Of a stretch of 64,000 bases of DNA, positions 26,377 through 34,115 are shown one piece after another. The translations under genes were made by a program, and so were the position numbers. The DNA comes from Streptomyces huiliensis (lineage in GTDB: Bacteria > Actinomycetota > Actinomycetes > Streptomycetales > Streptomycetaceae), in NCBI RefSeq assembly GCF_020037025.1, contig NZ_JAIQLH010000057.1:1-64000 (forward strand), given 5' to 3'. The notes beneath the pieces are model-generated. The model was not told where the DNA came from, did no database searches, and worked only from the letters and a program-made list of their open reading frames with translations. Each line of letters starts with the position of its first letter. Within the stretch, counting starts at the first letter, position 1.

Positions 26377-26820
26377 GACGGGCCGGCCTCCCTCCGGTCG
26401 CCGCGCGGGAACACGGGCGCGGGCACTCCCCATAGCGGCACGCATGGGTACGTACCGGACGAAGGGGTTCGTTGTTCCGCTCATGGTAAGCGCGGCCGGA
26501 AGCCGGTGGCCGGGCAGGTATTCGGCCAGGGCCGAAGACCTTTGCGGGCGCGGTTCCCGCTGCCTCACACTCCCCGGGCGGGCCGCCTCCACATCGGCCC
26601 GCGCGCCGCCGTCGCGGCGCGGTCCGGGCGGCTCTGCCGACTGTTGGGGGGACGGCAGGGCTCGCTGGGGGGCATGCCCGGACGAACGGAAGGGCACCGC
26701 CCCGCGTGGGGGCGGGGCGGCGCCCTCCGCTTCCGCTTTCCCTCCGGTCTTCTTCTGACTCTGATTCACTTTCGCGAAATGCGCTGTCGAGGGGTACGGG
26801 CGGGGCAGTACGTTCGCCGC
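26377..26820. other. Divergent intergenic region with two palindromes
   Basis: 444 bases without a convincing gene. It contains GGTACGTACC (26447-26456) near the winged-helix gene, a low-complexity GC-rich middle, and TTTCGCGAAA (about 26770-26779) followed by the leaderless -10 TACGTT (26809-26814) of the gene at 26821. Confidence 0.45.
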
Positions 26821-27468
26821 ATGGTGAACCCCCCGCGCACACCCGCCTCCTCGGCGGCGGACGACCTGGCCCTCGTCGTACGGCTGTCGTCGGACACCCT
26901 CCGGCAGGCCGACCCCGCCGCCTGGGACCACCCGGCGGGCGGCCTGGAGTGGACGTGCTGGGAGACCGTCGAGCACCTGAGCGACGACTTCTTCGCCTAC
27001 GCGGCCCAACTGGGCCCGCGGCGGCCCCCGCAGGACGGAGAGGTCCCGTTCGTGTGGTGGAGCCGCCGCCCGGACGGGCCCGCGAACGTCACCCACGCGG
27101 ACCGCGCGGCGGGCCCCGACGGGCTCCTCCAGGTGCTGGAGGCGTGCGGCGCCCTGCTGGTCGCCATGGTCCGGACGACCTCGCCGGACGTCCGGGCGCA
27201 CCACTGCTTCGGCGCGTCCGACCCGGCCGGCTTCGCCGCCATGGGCACCGTCGAGGCGCTCCTCCACACCCACGACCTCGCGGCCGGCCTCGGCCTGGCC
27301 TGGGACCCGCCGGCCGACGCCTGCGCCCGCGTGCGCGCCCGGCTGTTCCCCGACGCGCCCGCGGACACCGACCCGTGGGCCACCCTGCTGTGGGCCACGG
27401 GCCGGGGCGACCTCCCGGGCCGGGAGCGGGTCACGAAGTGGCGGTGGGACGGGCGTCCGCGGGAGTAG
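26821..27468 (+). CDS. Maleylpyruvate isomerase-like mycothiol-dependent protein
   Basis: A 215-residue DinB-like/MDMPI N-terminal-domain protein. Histidines sit where the family binds metal: CWETVEHLSDDFFAYAA and EALLHTHDLAAGLGL. These proteins are mycothiol-dependent transferases or isomerases in actinobacteria; the substrate is not evident. TACGTT starts 12 bp before ATG 26821, giving a leaderless mRNA. Its 3' end overlaps the converging sigma-factor gene by 38 bp, and its stop codon is the first base of a 15-bp tandem repeat. Confidence 0.85.
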   Translation: MVNPPRTPASSAADDLALVVRLSSDTLRQADPAAWDHPAGGLEWTCWETVEHLSDDFFAYAAQLGPRRPPQDGEVPFVWWSRRPDGPANVTHADRAAGPDGLLQVLEACGALLVAMVRTTSPDVRAHHCFGASDPAGFAAMGTVEALLHTHDLAAGLGLAWDPPADACARVRARLFPDAPADTDPWATLLWATGRGDLPGRERVTKWRWDGRPRE

Positions 27469-28540
27469 CCGGGCCGGGGATAGCCGGGCCGGGGGTAGGC
27501 AGGCCGCGAGTAGCCGGGCCGGGGGTGTCGGCCGTGCCCGAAGCGGCCGGACGCCGGCCGCGCAGCTCGCGGTGGATCGCCCAGGCGTCCGCCACCGGGC
27601 CGAGGTGGCCGAGCTTGTCCGGGTTGAGCACGATGCGGACGGCGTGGATCCGCCCGTCGAGGATGTCGAGCGCCAGGGCCTGGAGCACCTTGCCGTCCCG
27701 GTCGTGGAAGACCGCGCCCGCCTGGCCGTTGACCTCGCGGCGCTCGAACGTGACGTCGGCCAGGGCCAGTCGCGGGACGAAGGCGGCGAGCAGCCGGGCC
27801 ACGTTCCCGTCGCCGACGACGACCCTGGGCAGCTGCGGGGTCTTGCCGCCGCCGTCCCCGGTCACCGACGCGTCGGTGGCGAGGAGGTCGCGCAGGCCGG
27901 TGACGTCCCCTTCGCGCAGGGCGCCGAAGAACCGGGACGCCAGCTCCTCCCGCTCCTCGCGGGCCGCCGCGAAGCGCGGGCGGCCGTCGGCCATGTGGCG
28001 CCGCGCCCGGACGGCGAGCTGGCGGCAGGCCGCCTCCGAGCGGCCCACGGCCGCCGCCACCTCGGGGAAGCCGAAGTCGAACACCTCCCGCAGCACGAAC
28101 ACCGCCCGCTCCGCCGGGCTCAGCCGTTCGAGCAGCAGCAAGGCGGCCATCGAGACGGAGTCGGCCAGCTCCGCCGAGCGCTCCGGGTCCTCGTAGGGGT
28201 CGGCGAGCAGCGGCTCGGGGAACCACGGCCCGGCGTACGTCTCCCGCCGGACGCGCGCCGAGCGCAGGACGTCGATGGCGATCCGGGTGACCGTGGTCGA
28301 GAGGAAGGCCCGTGCCGAGCGGGGCCGGACCGGAGTGGCGGCGAAGCGCAGCCAGGCTTCCTGGACGGCGTCCTCGGCCTCGGTCACGCTGCTCAGGATG
28401 CGGTAGGCGATCGAGAAGAGCAGGGGACGGAGTTCCTGGAAGTCGTCAGCCCTGCCGCTTTCTTCCGCTGCTGTAACTTCTTCCACCGCTGCCGCTGCTG
28501 CCACCGCCGTGCCCCCGGACACGTGATCACCGCTCCCCAT
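27431..28540 (-). CDS. ECF41-type sigma factor with SnoaL-like C-terminal domain
   Basis: An RNA polymerase sigma factor of about 369 residues. Region 2 is LRPLLFSIAYRILSSVTEAE DAVQEAW, region 4 LSPAERAVFVLREVFDFGFP and EVAAAVGRSEAACRQLAVRA; then a SnoaL-like domain (FFGALREGDVTGLRDLLATD) with the DILDGRI-type stretch seen in ECF41 factors, where it controls activity in cis. The C-terminal 40 residues (TPGPATRGLPTPGPAIPGPA) are encoded by a 15-bp minisatellite and extend past the normal end. ATG 28540 has a GGAGCGGAG site; ATG 28594 and 28564 are in-frame alternatives. An ECF41 oxidoreductase partner is not adjacent. Confidence 0.88.
   Translation of the reverse strand: MGSGDHVSGGTAVAAAAAVEEVTAAEESGRADDFQELRPLLFSIAYRILSSVTEAEDAVQEAWLRFAATPVRPRSARAFLSTTVTRIAIDVLRSARVRRETYAGPWFPEPLLADPYEDPERSAELADSVSMAALLLLERLSPAERAVFVLREVFDFGFPEVAAAVGRSEAACRQLAVRARRHMADGRPRFAAAREEREELASRFFGALREGDVTGLRDLLATDASVTGDGGGKTPQLPRVVVGDGNVARLLAAFVPRLALADVTFERREVNGQAGAVFHDRDGKVLQALALDILDGRIHAVRIVLNPDKLGHLGPVADAWAIHRELRGRRPAASGTADTPGPATRGLPTPGPAIPGPATPADARPTATS
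27466..27525. repeat. 15-bp minisatellite inside the sigma-factor 3' end
   Basis: Four copies of TAGCCGGGCCGGGG(A/G), the third diverged. The first base is the T of the TAG stop of the converging gene. On the minus strand the array encodes the Pro/Gly/Ala tail of the sigma factor. Confidence 0.85.
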
Positions 28541-28620
28541 GATCGAGATGCTCCGCTCCCCCATACGACGAGACGGCGCCGCCGTCTGTGACATCCGCGG
28601 TGCGCGGGCGTCGGGGCAGC

Positions 28621-29343
28621 CTATGCCGCCACCCCGGCCTCCACTCCCAGCAGTGTGCGGAATGCCTCCGTCCCGTCCGGGGTCACCTTCACCGCGCGCC
28701 CGGAACCGACGCGCCGTACCCAGGCCCGGTCGAGCGCCGCGGCGCAGAGGGCGGCGCCCAGGGCGCCGGCGAGGTGGGGGCGGCGCTCGGTCCAGTCGAG
28801 GCAGCTCCGGACCAGGGGGCGGCGGGTGCCCGGCGGGTGGTCGTAGGCGAGGACGTCGGCCAGCCAGGCGCGGCCCGCCGGGGTGACGGCGAGTCCGGCG
28901 TCGGCGGCCGGCCCGTCGTCTGCGTCTGACCCGCCGCCGGCGACCACCAGGCCGCGGGCGAGCATCGCCTCGGCCAGGGCGACGCCCAGCCGGCCGGCCA
29001 GGTGGTCGTAGCAGGTTCGGGCCCGGGCCTCGGCACCCAGCCGTACGGACGCGCGCAGGTTCTCCGGGCGCGGCGTGCCCGGGGCGTACGAGGCGAGCGC
29101 CTCGACCAGCCCCGCCGCCTCCGGCCCCGCCAGCCGGACGTAGCGGTGCCGCCCCTGCCGCTCCTCGGCCAGCAGGCCGCCCTCGACGAGGCGGGACAGC
29201 TGCTCGCTTGCGGTCGAGGGCCGCACCCCCGCGTGCCGGGCGAGCTCACCCGCCGTCCAGGCACGGCCGTCCAGCAGGGCCAGGCAGAAGGCGGCCCGGG
29301 TACGGTCGGCGAGCAGCGCGGCGGTCTCGGCGAGAGGTGACAT
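28621..29343 (-). CDS. ArsR-family winged-helix regulator
   Basis: A 240-residue regulator. The helix-turn-helix is at the N-terminus (RAWTAGELARHAGVRPSTAS, EQLSRLVEGGLLAEERQGRH, RYVRLAGPEAAGLVEAL). A 140-residue C-terminal domain follows, including WTERRPHLAGALGAALCAAA. This long form of ArsR-like protein is common in streptomycetes. ATG 29343 has no clear ribosome site. It is divergent from the P450-like/PEP-mutase fusion, 64 bp away, and a perfect 24-bp palindrome lies between them, so it almost surely controls that gene and itself. Confidence 0.9.
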   Translation of the reverse strand: MSPLAETAALLADRTRAAFCLALLDGRAWTAGELARHAGVRPSTASEQLSRLVEGGLLAEERQGRHRYVRLAGPEAAGLVEALASYAPGTPRPENLRASVRLGAEARARTCYDHLAGRLGVALAEAMLARGLVVAGGGSDADDGPAADAGLAVTPAGRAWLADVLAYDHPPGTRRPLVRSCLDWTERRPHLAGALGAALCAAALDRAWVRRVGSGRAVKVTPDGTEAFRTLLGVEAGVAA

Positions 29344-29363
29344 GACGCCATGATGGCGCGCGC

Positions 29364-29387
29364 ACGGTTCGGCGGGCGCCGAACCGT
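29364..29387. promoter_or_regulatory. Perfect 24-bp palindromic operator
   Basis: ACGGTTCGGCG-GG-CGCCGAACCGT is a perfect 11-2-11 inverted repeat. It lies 8 bp before the -10 TAGCGT (29396-29401) of the leaderless gene at 29408, covering its -35 region, and 20 bp before the divergent ArsR start. A repressor bound here would block both promoters. Confidence 0.8.
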
Positions 29388-29407
29388 CCCGGCCGTAGCG
29401 TCGGGGC

Positions 29408-31105
29408 ATGACGCCGCACACGCACGTCCTCGACACCGCCGACGACATCCGCGCCGCCCTCGCCGACCCCGCCCTCGTCCCCGAACGCCCGCCCGGCGCC
29501 CCCGGCCCCGCCGGAGCGAGCGTCGCCTGGCTGCGGGCCACCGTCACCCGCTTCTCCTCCGGCGAGACGCACCGCCGGCGGCGGGCCCTGGTGGAGGCGG
29601 AGCTGGCCCGGGTCGAGCCCGACGCTCTGCGGGGGGCGGTGGGGAGCGGAGGGGACGTGCGGCTCCGGGTGGTGCGCGCGCTGGCCGAGGCTCTGGGGAT
29701 GCCGGAGCCCGGCGCGGTCGCCGCGGATGTGGTGCTCGTGGCCGGGGTGTACTTCGGCGGGGAGGATCCGGCGGCGGATGAGGCGGTGGGGCGGCTGGTG
29801 GCGTTGTTGGGGCCCCGGTCCCACCCTTTCACCGTTTCTTGCGGGGGCGAGCCTCCGCACCCCCCTGGGCGGGCCGATTCAGCCCGTCCGGCGTTTGAGG
29901 ACGAGCGGCGAAGCCGCGACAAGGGGGGTCTGGGGGCGCAGCCCCCAGGAAGCGGCGAAGTGGGGGTCCCCCCTCTGGGGGAGGGACTGGGGCACACCCC
30001 CAACGCGGAGAAGGTCGCCAACCTCATCGGCCTCCTCGTACAAGCCTGCGCGACCAGCGCGCTGGTGGAGGCAGCGACGGGCAGCGACAAACCGCTGGCG
30101 CAGGTCATACGGGAGGACACCCCCCTGCGCAGCATGCGGCGCGTGGCCGCCCGAGCCACCCACGTCGCCGGGCGAGAGGTCGCCGAGGGCGACGTGATCG
30201 TCCTGGACGTCGCCGCCGCCCACCGCCCCCACCCCGTACCGCTCACCTTCGGGGCGGAGCCCCGGGTGTGCCCCGGCCGAGCACACGCCCTGGCCCTGGC
30301 CGAGGGCCTGCTGGGCCGCCGCCCGCCGACCCCTTTCGCCGCGCTGCACCACCGCACCGAGCCCCTCCTCCTGCCGAACGCCTGGGACCACGCCTCCGCC
30401 GCCGCGCTCGCGGCGGAGGGGTTCCCGGCGGTCGGCACCACGAGCCTGGGCGTCGCCGCCGCGGCCGGGCTGCCCGACGGGGCCGCCGCGACCGCCGGGG
30501 CGACCCTCGCGCTGGCCCGGCGGCTCGGGCGCGGTCCCTTCCTGCTCAGCGTCGACGCCGAGGGCGGGTTCAGCGACGACCCGGAGGAGGTGGCCCGGCT
30601 GGCCCGGGAGCTGTACGCGGCCGGGGCCGCCGGGATCAACCTGGAGGACGGCCGTCCGGACGGCACCCTCGCCCCCGCCGAGCTGCACGCCGCCAAGGTC
30701 GCCGCCGTGAAGGCCGCCGTCCCGGACCTGTTCGTGAACGCCCGCACCGACACCCACTGGCTCGGCGTCCGCCCGGAGGAGACGGCGGCGCGCCTGGCAC
30801 TCTACGAACAGGCGGGCGCCGACGGCGTGTTCGTGCCGGGGCTGACGGACCCGGACGGCATCGCCGCCCTCGTCGCCGGTCTGCTCGTCCCGCTGAACGT
30901 CCTGCACACGCCGGACGGCCCCACCCTCGCCGAGCTCGCGGCCCTGGGCGTACGCCGGGTGAGCCTCGGTTCGCTGCCCTACCGGACGGCGCTGGCGGCG
31001 GCGGTGGCCGTCGCGACCGCCGTCCGCGACGGGCGGCCGGCGGACGGCCGCCTTCCGGCGCCCTCCTACGCGGACGTGCAGGCGCTGGCGGATCCCGGAC
31101 GGTGA
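29408..31105 (+). CDS. Fusion of P450-like domain and isocitrate lyase/PEP-mutase domain, with internal repeat insertion
   Basis: A 565-residue two-part protein. Residues 1-310 look like a shortened cytochrome P450: an I-helix-like VANLIGLLVQACATSALVEA, then LTFGAEPRVCPGRAHALALA. Here the heme-ligand Cys and the Arg two before it fit FxxGxRxCxG, but the Gly is Glu. Residues 315-565 are an isocitrate lyase/PEP-mutase family barrel: PLLLPNAWDHASAAALAAEG, LSVDAEGGFSDDPEEVARLA, GINLEDG and VNARTDTHWLG, with the metal-binding acids present and the lyase KKCGH motif absent. Residues about 148-200 come from an inserted Streptomyces repeat, read in frame. ATG 29408 is leaderless behind TAGCGT. Reaction unknown; such barrels often act on oxaloacetate or carboxy-phosphonates. 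Confidence 0.8.
   Translation: MTPHTHVLDTADDIRAALADPALVPERPPGAPGPAGASVAWLRATVTRFSSGETHRRRRALVEAELARVEPDALRGAVGSGGDVRLRVVRALAEALGMPEPGAVAADVVLVAGVYFGGEDPAADEAVGRLVALLGPRSHPFTVSCGGEPPHPPGRADSARPAFEDERRSRDKGGLGAQPPGSGEVGVPPLGEGLGHTPNAEKVANLIGLLVQACATSALVEAATGSDKPLAQVIREDTPLRSMRRVAARATHVAGREVAEGDVIVLDVAAAHRPHPVPLTFGAEPRVCPGRAHALALAEGLLGRRPPTPFAALHHRTEPLLLPNAWDHASAAALAAEGFPAVGTTSLGVAAAAGLPDGAAATAGATLALARRLGRGPFLLSVDAEGGFSDDPEEVARLARELYAAGAAGINLEDGRPDGTLAPAELHAAKVAAVKAAVPDLFVNARTDTHWLGVRPEETAARLALYEQAGADGVFVPGLTDPDGIAALVAGLLVPLNVLHTPDGPTLAELAALGVRRVSLGSLPYRTALAAAVAVATAVRDGRPADGRLPAPSYADVQALADPGR
29874..29965 (+). repeat. Copy of a dispersed Streptomyces repeat element inside a coding sequence
   Basis: The block CCCGTCCGGCGTTTGAGGAC... 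ending with the hairpin CTGGGGGC-GCA-GCCCCCAG (29930-29948) and GGAAGCGGCGAA is about 85% identical to the direct copy at 33889-33961, and its first 25 bases also match the inverted copy ending near 33861. Elsewhere in Streptomyces this element sits between genes; here it interrupts the P450-like part without breaking the frame. Confidence 0.8.
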
Positions 31106-31107
31106 GG

Positions 31108-31176
31108 CGTCCCGCTGCCCCCGTACGTCCCACTGCCCCCGTACGTCCCGCAGCCCCGTACGTCCCCCTACCCGTA
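31108..31176. repeat. 18-bp minisatellite between converging genes
   Basis: Four units of CGTCCCGCTGCCCCCGTA (18, 18, 17 and 16 bases) fill the gap between the fusion gene and the glycosyltransferase gene. The last unit runs into the final codons of the glycosyltransferase. Confidence 0.85.
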
Positions 31177-32541
31177 CTCCGCGGCCCGAGCGCCCTCGGC
31201 CGCCCGTTCTCCGGGAGCGGGCGGCCCGCCCGCGACAGGCGCCTCCACCGCGCGTTCGGTCTTGGTCCAGTGCCCGCGCCGGGTGGCGATCTGCCACAGG
31301 GCGCGCCAGCCGGCCGCGAAGCTCAGGTACAGGCTCACCACGACGACGGGAGACCAGCAGACCGCCTTCCAGAGCGGCAGGTCGTCCGTCCGGCGCCAGT
31401 AGAGCAGCGCCGTCGCCAGGTAGGCGGCGAACGGGAGTGACTGCCAGGCCAGGACGTTCGCCCACACCGGGCCGGACACGAGGACGGGCAGGCCGGCGCC
31501 GTGGCCGCACAGCGCGCGGAAGAGCGCGTAGGGCTGGACGACCGAGGCGGGCAGCGTGGCGACGTACGGGCCGAGCAGGTAGCCGGTGAGCTCGGCGCGG
31601 CCGAGGAAGCCGGAGGCGGGGCGTGCCCAGAGTTCCGGCAGACGCGTGATGGCGCTCATGTGACCGTGGAACCAGCGCGTGCGCTGGCGGAGCAGCCGGC
31701 GCGGGCTGGTCAGCCCCTGCTGGGAGACGTACGCCGTGGTGGTGGAGGTGACCGTCCAGCCCCGGACGGCGAGGCTGATGCCCAGGTCGAGGTCCTCGGT
31801 CAGGGAGTCCGACCAGGGGCGGGTCCCGACGCCGTCGAGCGCGGACAGCCTGCTGAACTGGCCGTTGCCGCCCATGCTCACCGAGCCGGTGGAGACGCGG
31901 CCGAACTGGGTCAGCGCGCTCAGGGCCCAGAACTCCAGGTCCTGCAACCGCAGCAGCAGGCGGTGCCTGCCGCGGACGCGCACCGCCAACTGGACCGCGC
32001 CCACGCCCGGTTCCGCGAACAGCCGCGCCACCCGGCTCGCGGCGCCCGGCGTCATCCGGCCGTCGGCGTCCAGCACGCACACCAGGACCCGCGACGCGTC
32101 GAGGCCCTCCTTCCCCGCCCGCTCGCGTACCGCCCGCAGACCGGCGTTGAGGGCCGCGCCCTTGCCCTGCCGCGCGGCCGGCGGCGTCCTGCGGAGGAGG
32201 GTCACGCGGTCGTCGCCGACGGCGGCCGCGATGCGGGACGTGGCGTCGTCGCTGCCGTCGTCGACGACGACGGCGCGCACGCCCGGCTGCCCGTCGAGCA
32301 GGCACCGCAGGGTGTTGCCGACGACGCGTTCCTCGTTCAGGCACGGGACGAGGACGAAGACGCTCCAGCCGGCGGGGAGCGGGGCGGGCCGCTCGTGCGC
32401 CGCCCCCAGCTGACCGCGCAGGGAGCCGTCGGCGCGGCGGGCGTGGGCGATGCCCCGGAGGAGGAGCGGGATGGCGTACGCGACCGTGTACACGGCGATG
32501 ACCAGGGCGACGTACTGGGTGATCCTGTCCAGTGCGGCCAC
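31168..32541 (-). CDS. Membrane glycosyltransferase, family 2 (processive type)
   Basis: A 457-residue GT2 enzyme. One N-terminal helix is followed by the GT-A domain: VFVLVPCLNEE, the UDP-binding VVVDDGSDDA at about 94, the DXD-like VLDADG near 157, GGNGQFSRL, the acceptor-site LTEDLDLGISL and LRQRTRWFHGH (the QxxRW motif of processive synthases). Four more helices follow. It probably makes or extends a polysaccharide at the cytoplasmic face using a UDP-sugar; N-acetylglucosaminyl- or glucan-type products are both possible. GTG 32541 follows AAAGGA. No partner polysaccharide genes are adjacent. Confidence 0.92.
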   Translation of the reverse strand: MAALDRITQYVALVIAVYTVAYAIPLLLRGIAHARRADGSLRGQLGAAHERPAPLPAGWSVFVLVPCLNEERVVGNTLRCLLDGQPGVRAVVVDDGSDDATSRIAAAVGDDRVTLLRRTPPAARQGKGAALNAGLRAVRERAGKEGLDASRVLVCVLDADGRMTPGAASRVARLFAEPGVGAVQLAVRVRGRHRLLLRLQDLEFWALSALTQFGRVSTGSVSMGGNGQFSRLSALDGVGTRPWSDSLTEDLDLGISLAVRGWTVTSTTTAYVSQQGLTSPRRLLRQRTRWFHGHMSAITRLPELWARPASGFLGRAELTGYLLGPYVATLPASVVQPYALFRALCGHGAGLPVLVSGPVWANVLAWQSLPFAAYLATALLYWRRTDDLPLWKAVCWSPVVVVSLYLSFAAGWRALWQIATRRGHWTKTERAVEAPVAGGPPAPGERAAEGARAAEYG

Positions 32542-32781
32542 GGGATCCTTTCCGCGGGCGTTCTCTTCTCGGCGCCGGCCTCTGGGTTACCGGCTACCCA
32601 GGCGGGATGCCGGTTCCACCCCGATGCGTCCTGATTCCGCATACGTGCCGGTACCACCTACGTACTCGTCCGCGCCCCGGCCCACGTGGCGCGCCCCGGC
32701 GCGGAGACGGCAAGGCCGCCCGCCGCGCCCTCGAAAGGGTCACCCTTGATTCCGGCCCTCCGCAGGGCGTTGGCTGGGCAC

Positions 32782-33759
32782 ATGGAGTACACGCAGCTCG
32801 GGCGCACGGGACTCAGCGTCAGCCGGATCGTTCTCGGGACGATGAACTTCGGACCGCGGACCGACGAGGCCGACAGCCACGCGATCATGGACGCCGCCCT
32901 CACCGCGGGCGTCAACTTCTTCGACACGGCCAACACCTACGGTGCCCGCGAGGACCGCGGCCGGACGGAGATCATCATCGGCGACTGGTTCGCCAAGGGC
33001 GGCGGCCGCCGGGACAAGGTGGTGCTGGCCACCAAGGGGTTCGGCGCGACGGAACCGGGGGCGGAGGGCGAGTGGCCCAACCGGTCGCGGCTGTCCGCGC
33101 TGAACATCCGCCGGTCGGTGGAGGCCAGCCTCCGGCGGCTCCGCACCGACCACATCGACCTCTACCAGTTCCACCACGTGGACCGGGAGACGCCCTGGGA
33201 GGAGATCTGGCAGGCGGTCGACGTCCTGGTCCAGCAGGGCAAGATCCTCTACGCCGGTTCGTCCAACCACGCCGGCTGGCACATCGCCCAGGCCAACGAG
33301 ACCGCGCGCCGGATCGGCTCGTACGGGCTCGTCAGCGAGCAGTGTCTCTACAACCTGGTCGAGCGGCGGGCCGAGATGGAGGTCCTCCCGGCGGCCCGGG
33401 CCTACGGCCTCGGCATCATCCCCTGGTCGCCCCTGGGCGGCGGCCTGCTCGGCGGCGCGATCCGGCGCGCGGCGGAGACGGGACGGACGGCGGAGGCGCT
33501 CGCGAGCACGTCCGTGCGGGACCGGATCCAGGCGTACGAGGACGTCGTCGACGCGCATGGGCTCGTGCCCGGGGAGGTGGCTCTGGCCTGGCTGCTCGCC
33601 CAGCCGGGGGTCACCGGGCCGATCGTCGGGCCTCGGACGGTGGAGCAGTTGGGCTCCGCCCTCAAGGCGGTGGAGTTGGAGCTGCCGGAGGAGCTCCTGG
33701 CCTCTCTGGACGAGATCTTCCCTGGGCCGGGGGAGACGCCGGAGGCTTTCGCCTGGTAG
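32782..33759 (+). CDS. Aldo/keto reductase
   Basis: An NADPH-dependent oxidoreductase of 325 residues, TIM-barrel AKR type. The tetrad is visible: Asp and Tyr in NFFDTANTYGAREDRG, Lys in KVVLATKGFG, His in LYQFHHVDRETPWEEI. The cofactor-binding end is QPGVTGPIVGPRTVEQL. It is close to the YhdN/Tas-like or general stress AKR group. ATG 32782 is chosen because LGRTGLSVSRIVLGTMNFG follows within a few residues, as in the family. It ends just before an inverted pair of repeat elements that may act as terminator. Confidence 0.93.
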   Translation: MEYTQLGRTGLSVSRIVLGTMNFGPRTDEADSHAIMDAALTAGVNFFDTANTYGAREDRGRTEIIIGDWFAKGGGRRDKVVLATKGFGATEPGAEGEWPNRSRLSALNIRRSVEASLRRLRTDHIDLYQFHHVDRETPWEEIWQAVDVLVQQGKILYAGSSNHAGWHIAQANETARRIGSYGLVSEQCLYNLVERRAEMEVLPAARAYGLGIIPWSPLGGGLLGGAIRRAAETGRTAEALASTSVRDRIQAYEDVVDAHGLVPGEVALAWLLAQPGVTGPIVGPRTVEQLGSALKAVELELPEELLASLDEIFPGPGETPEAFAW

Positions 33760-33779
33760 GGGGGTGCCCCGGTCCCGCC

Positions 33780-33963
33780 CCTTCGCCGATTCCTGGGGCT
33801 ACCGCCCCCGACCCCGAAACCGCGCTCCGCGCGGTTGTCCTCAAACGCCGGACGGGCTGAACGTGCCACCTCAGGCACCATCCAACCCGTCCGGCGCTAG
33901 AGGACGAGCGGCGCAGCCGCGACTAGCGGGGTCTGGGGCGCAGCCCCAGGAAACGGCGAAAGG
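33780..33963. repeat. Inverted pair of dispersed repeat elements, likely bidirectional terminator
   Basis: An inverted copy (about 33780-33861) and a direct copy (33889-33961) of the element also seen at 29874, facing each other around a 27-bp centre. The direct copy has the hairpin CTGGGGC-GCA-GCCCCAG (33933-33949). The arms share GTCCGGCG and its complement, so the whole can also fold as one large cruciform. It fills the gap after the aldo/keto reductase gene and holds no gene. Confidence 0.8.
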
Positions 33964-33995
33964 GCGGGACCGGGGAACAGCCCGCCGCAGGCGGA

Positions 33996-34115
33996 TCAGC
34001 GCACAGCCGCCACCACAGCCACAATGACGAGCATCAGCGCAAGCGCCCCGGTCATGATCCGGTTCCTGGTCTTCGGGTCCACCCAGGAAGGGTAACGAAC
34101 CCCCTCACTCCCCAA
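33996..34115 (-). CDS. Very small single-pass membrane protein
   Basis: A 39-codon frame overlaps the end of the RNA phosphodiesterase gene. It encodes a polar segment (GSEGVRYPSWVDPKTRNRIM) followed by one clear hydrophobic helix (TGALALMLVIVAVVAAVR) at the C-terminus. TTG 34115 overlaps the upstream stop; GTG 34082 is an alternative giving 28 residues. The sharp polar-hydrophobic layout and tight coupling to the upstream gene argue for a real small protein, but it is too short to name. Confidence 0.45.
   Translation of the reverse strand: MGSEGVRYPSWVDPKTRNRIMTGALALMLVIVAVVAAVR

Noticed and set aside
29408..31105. Two separate genes (P450-like and PEP-mutase) joined by a sequencing error
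   Set aside because: The frame is continuous with good codon bias across the junction near 30340, and no start codon with a ribosome site is visible there; kept as a fusion, with refutation test given.
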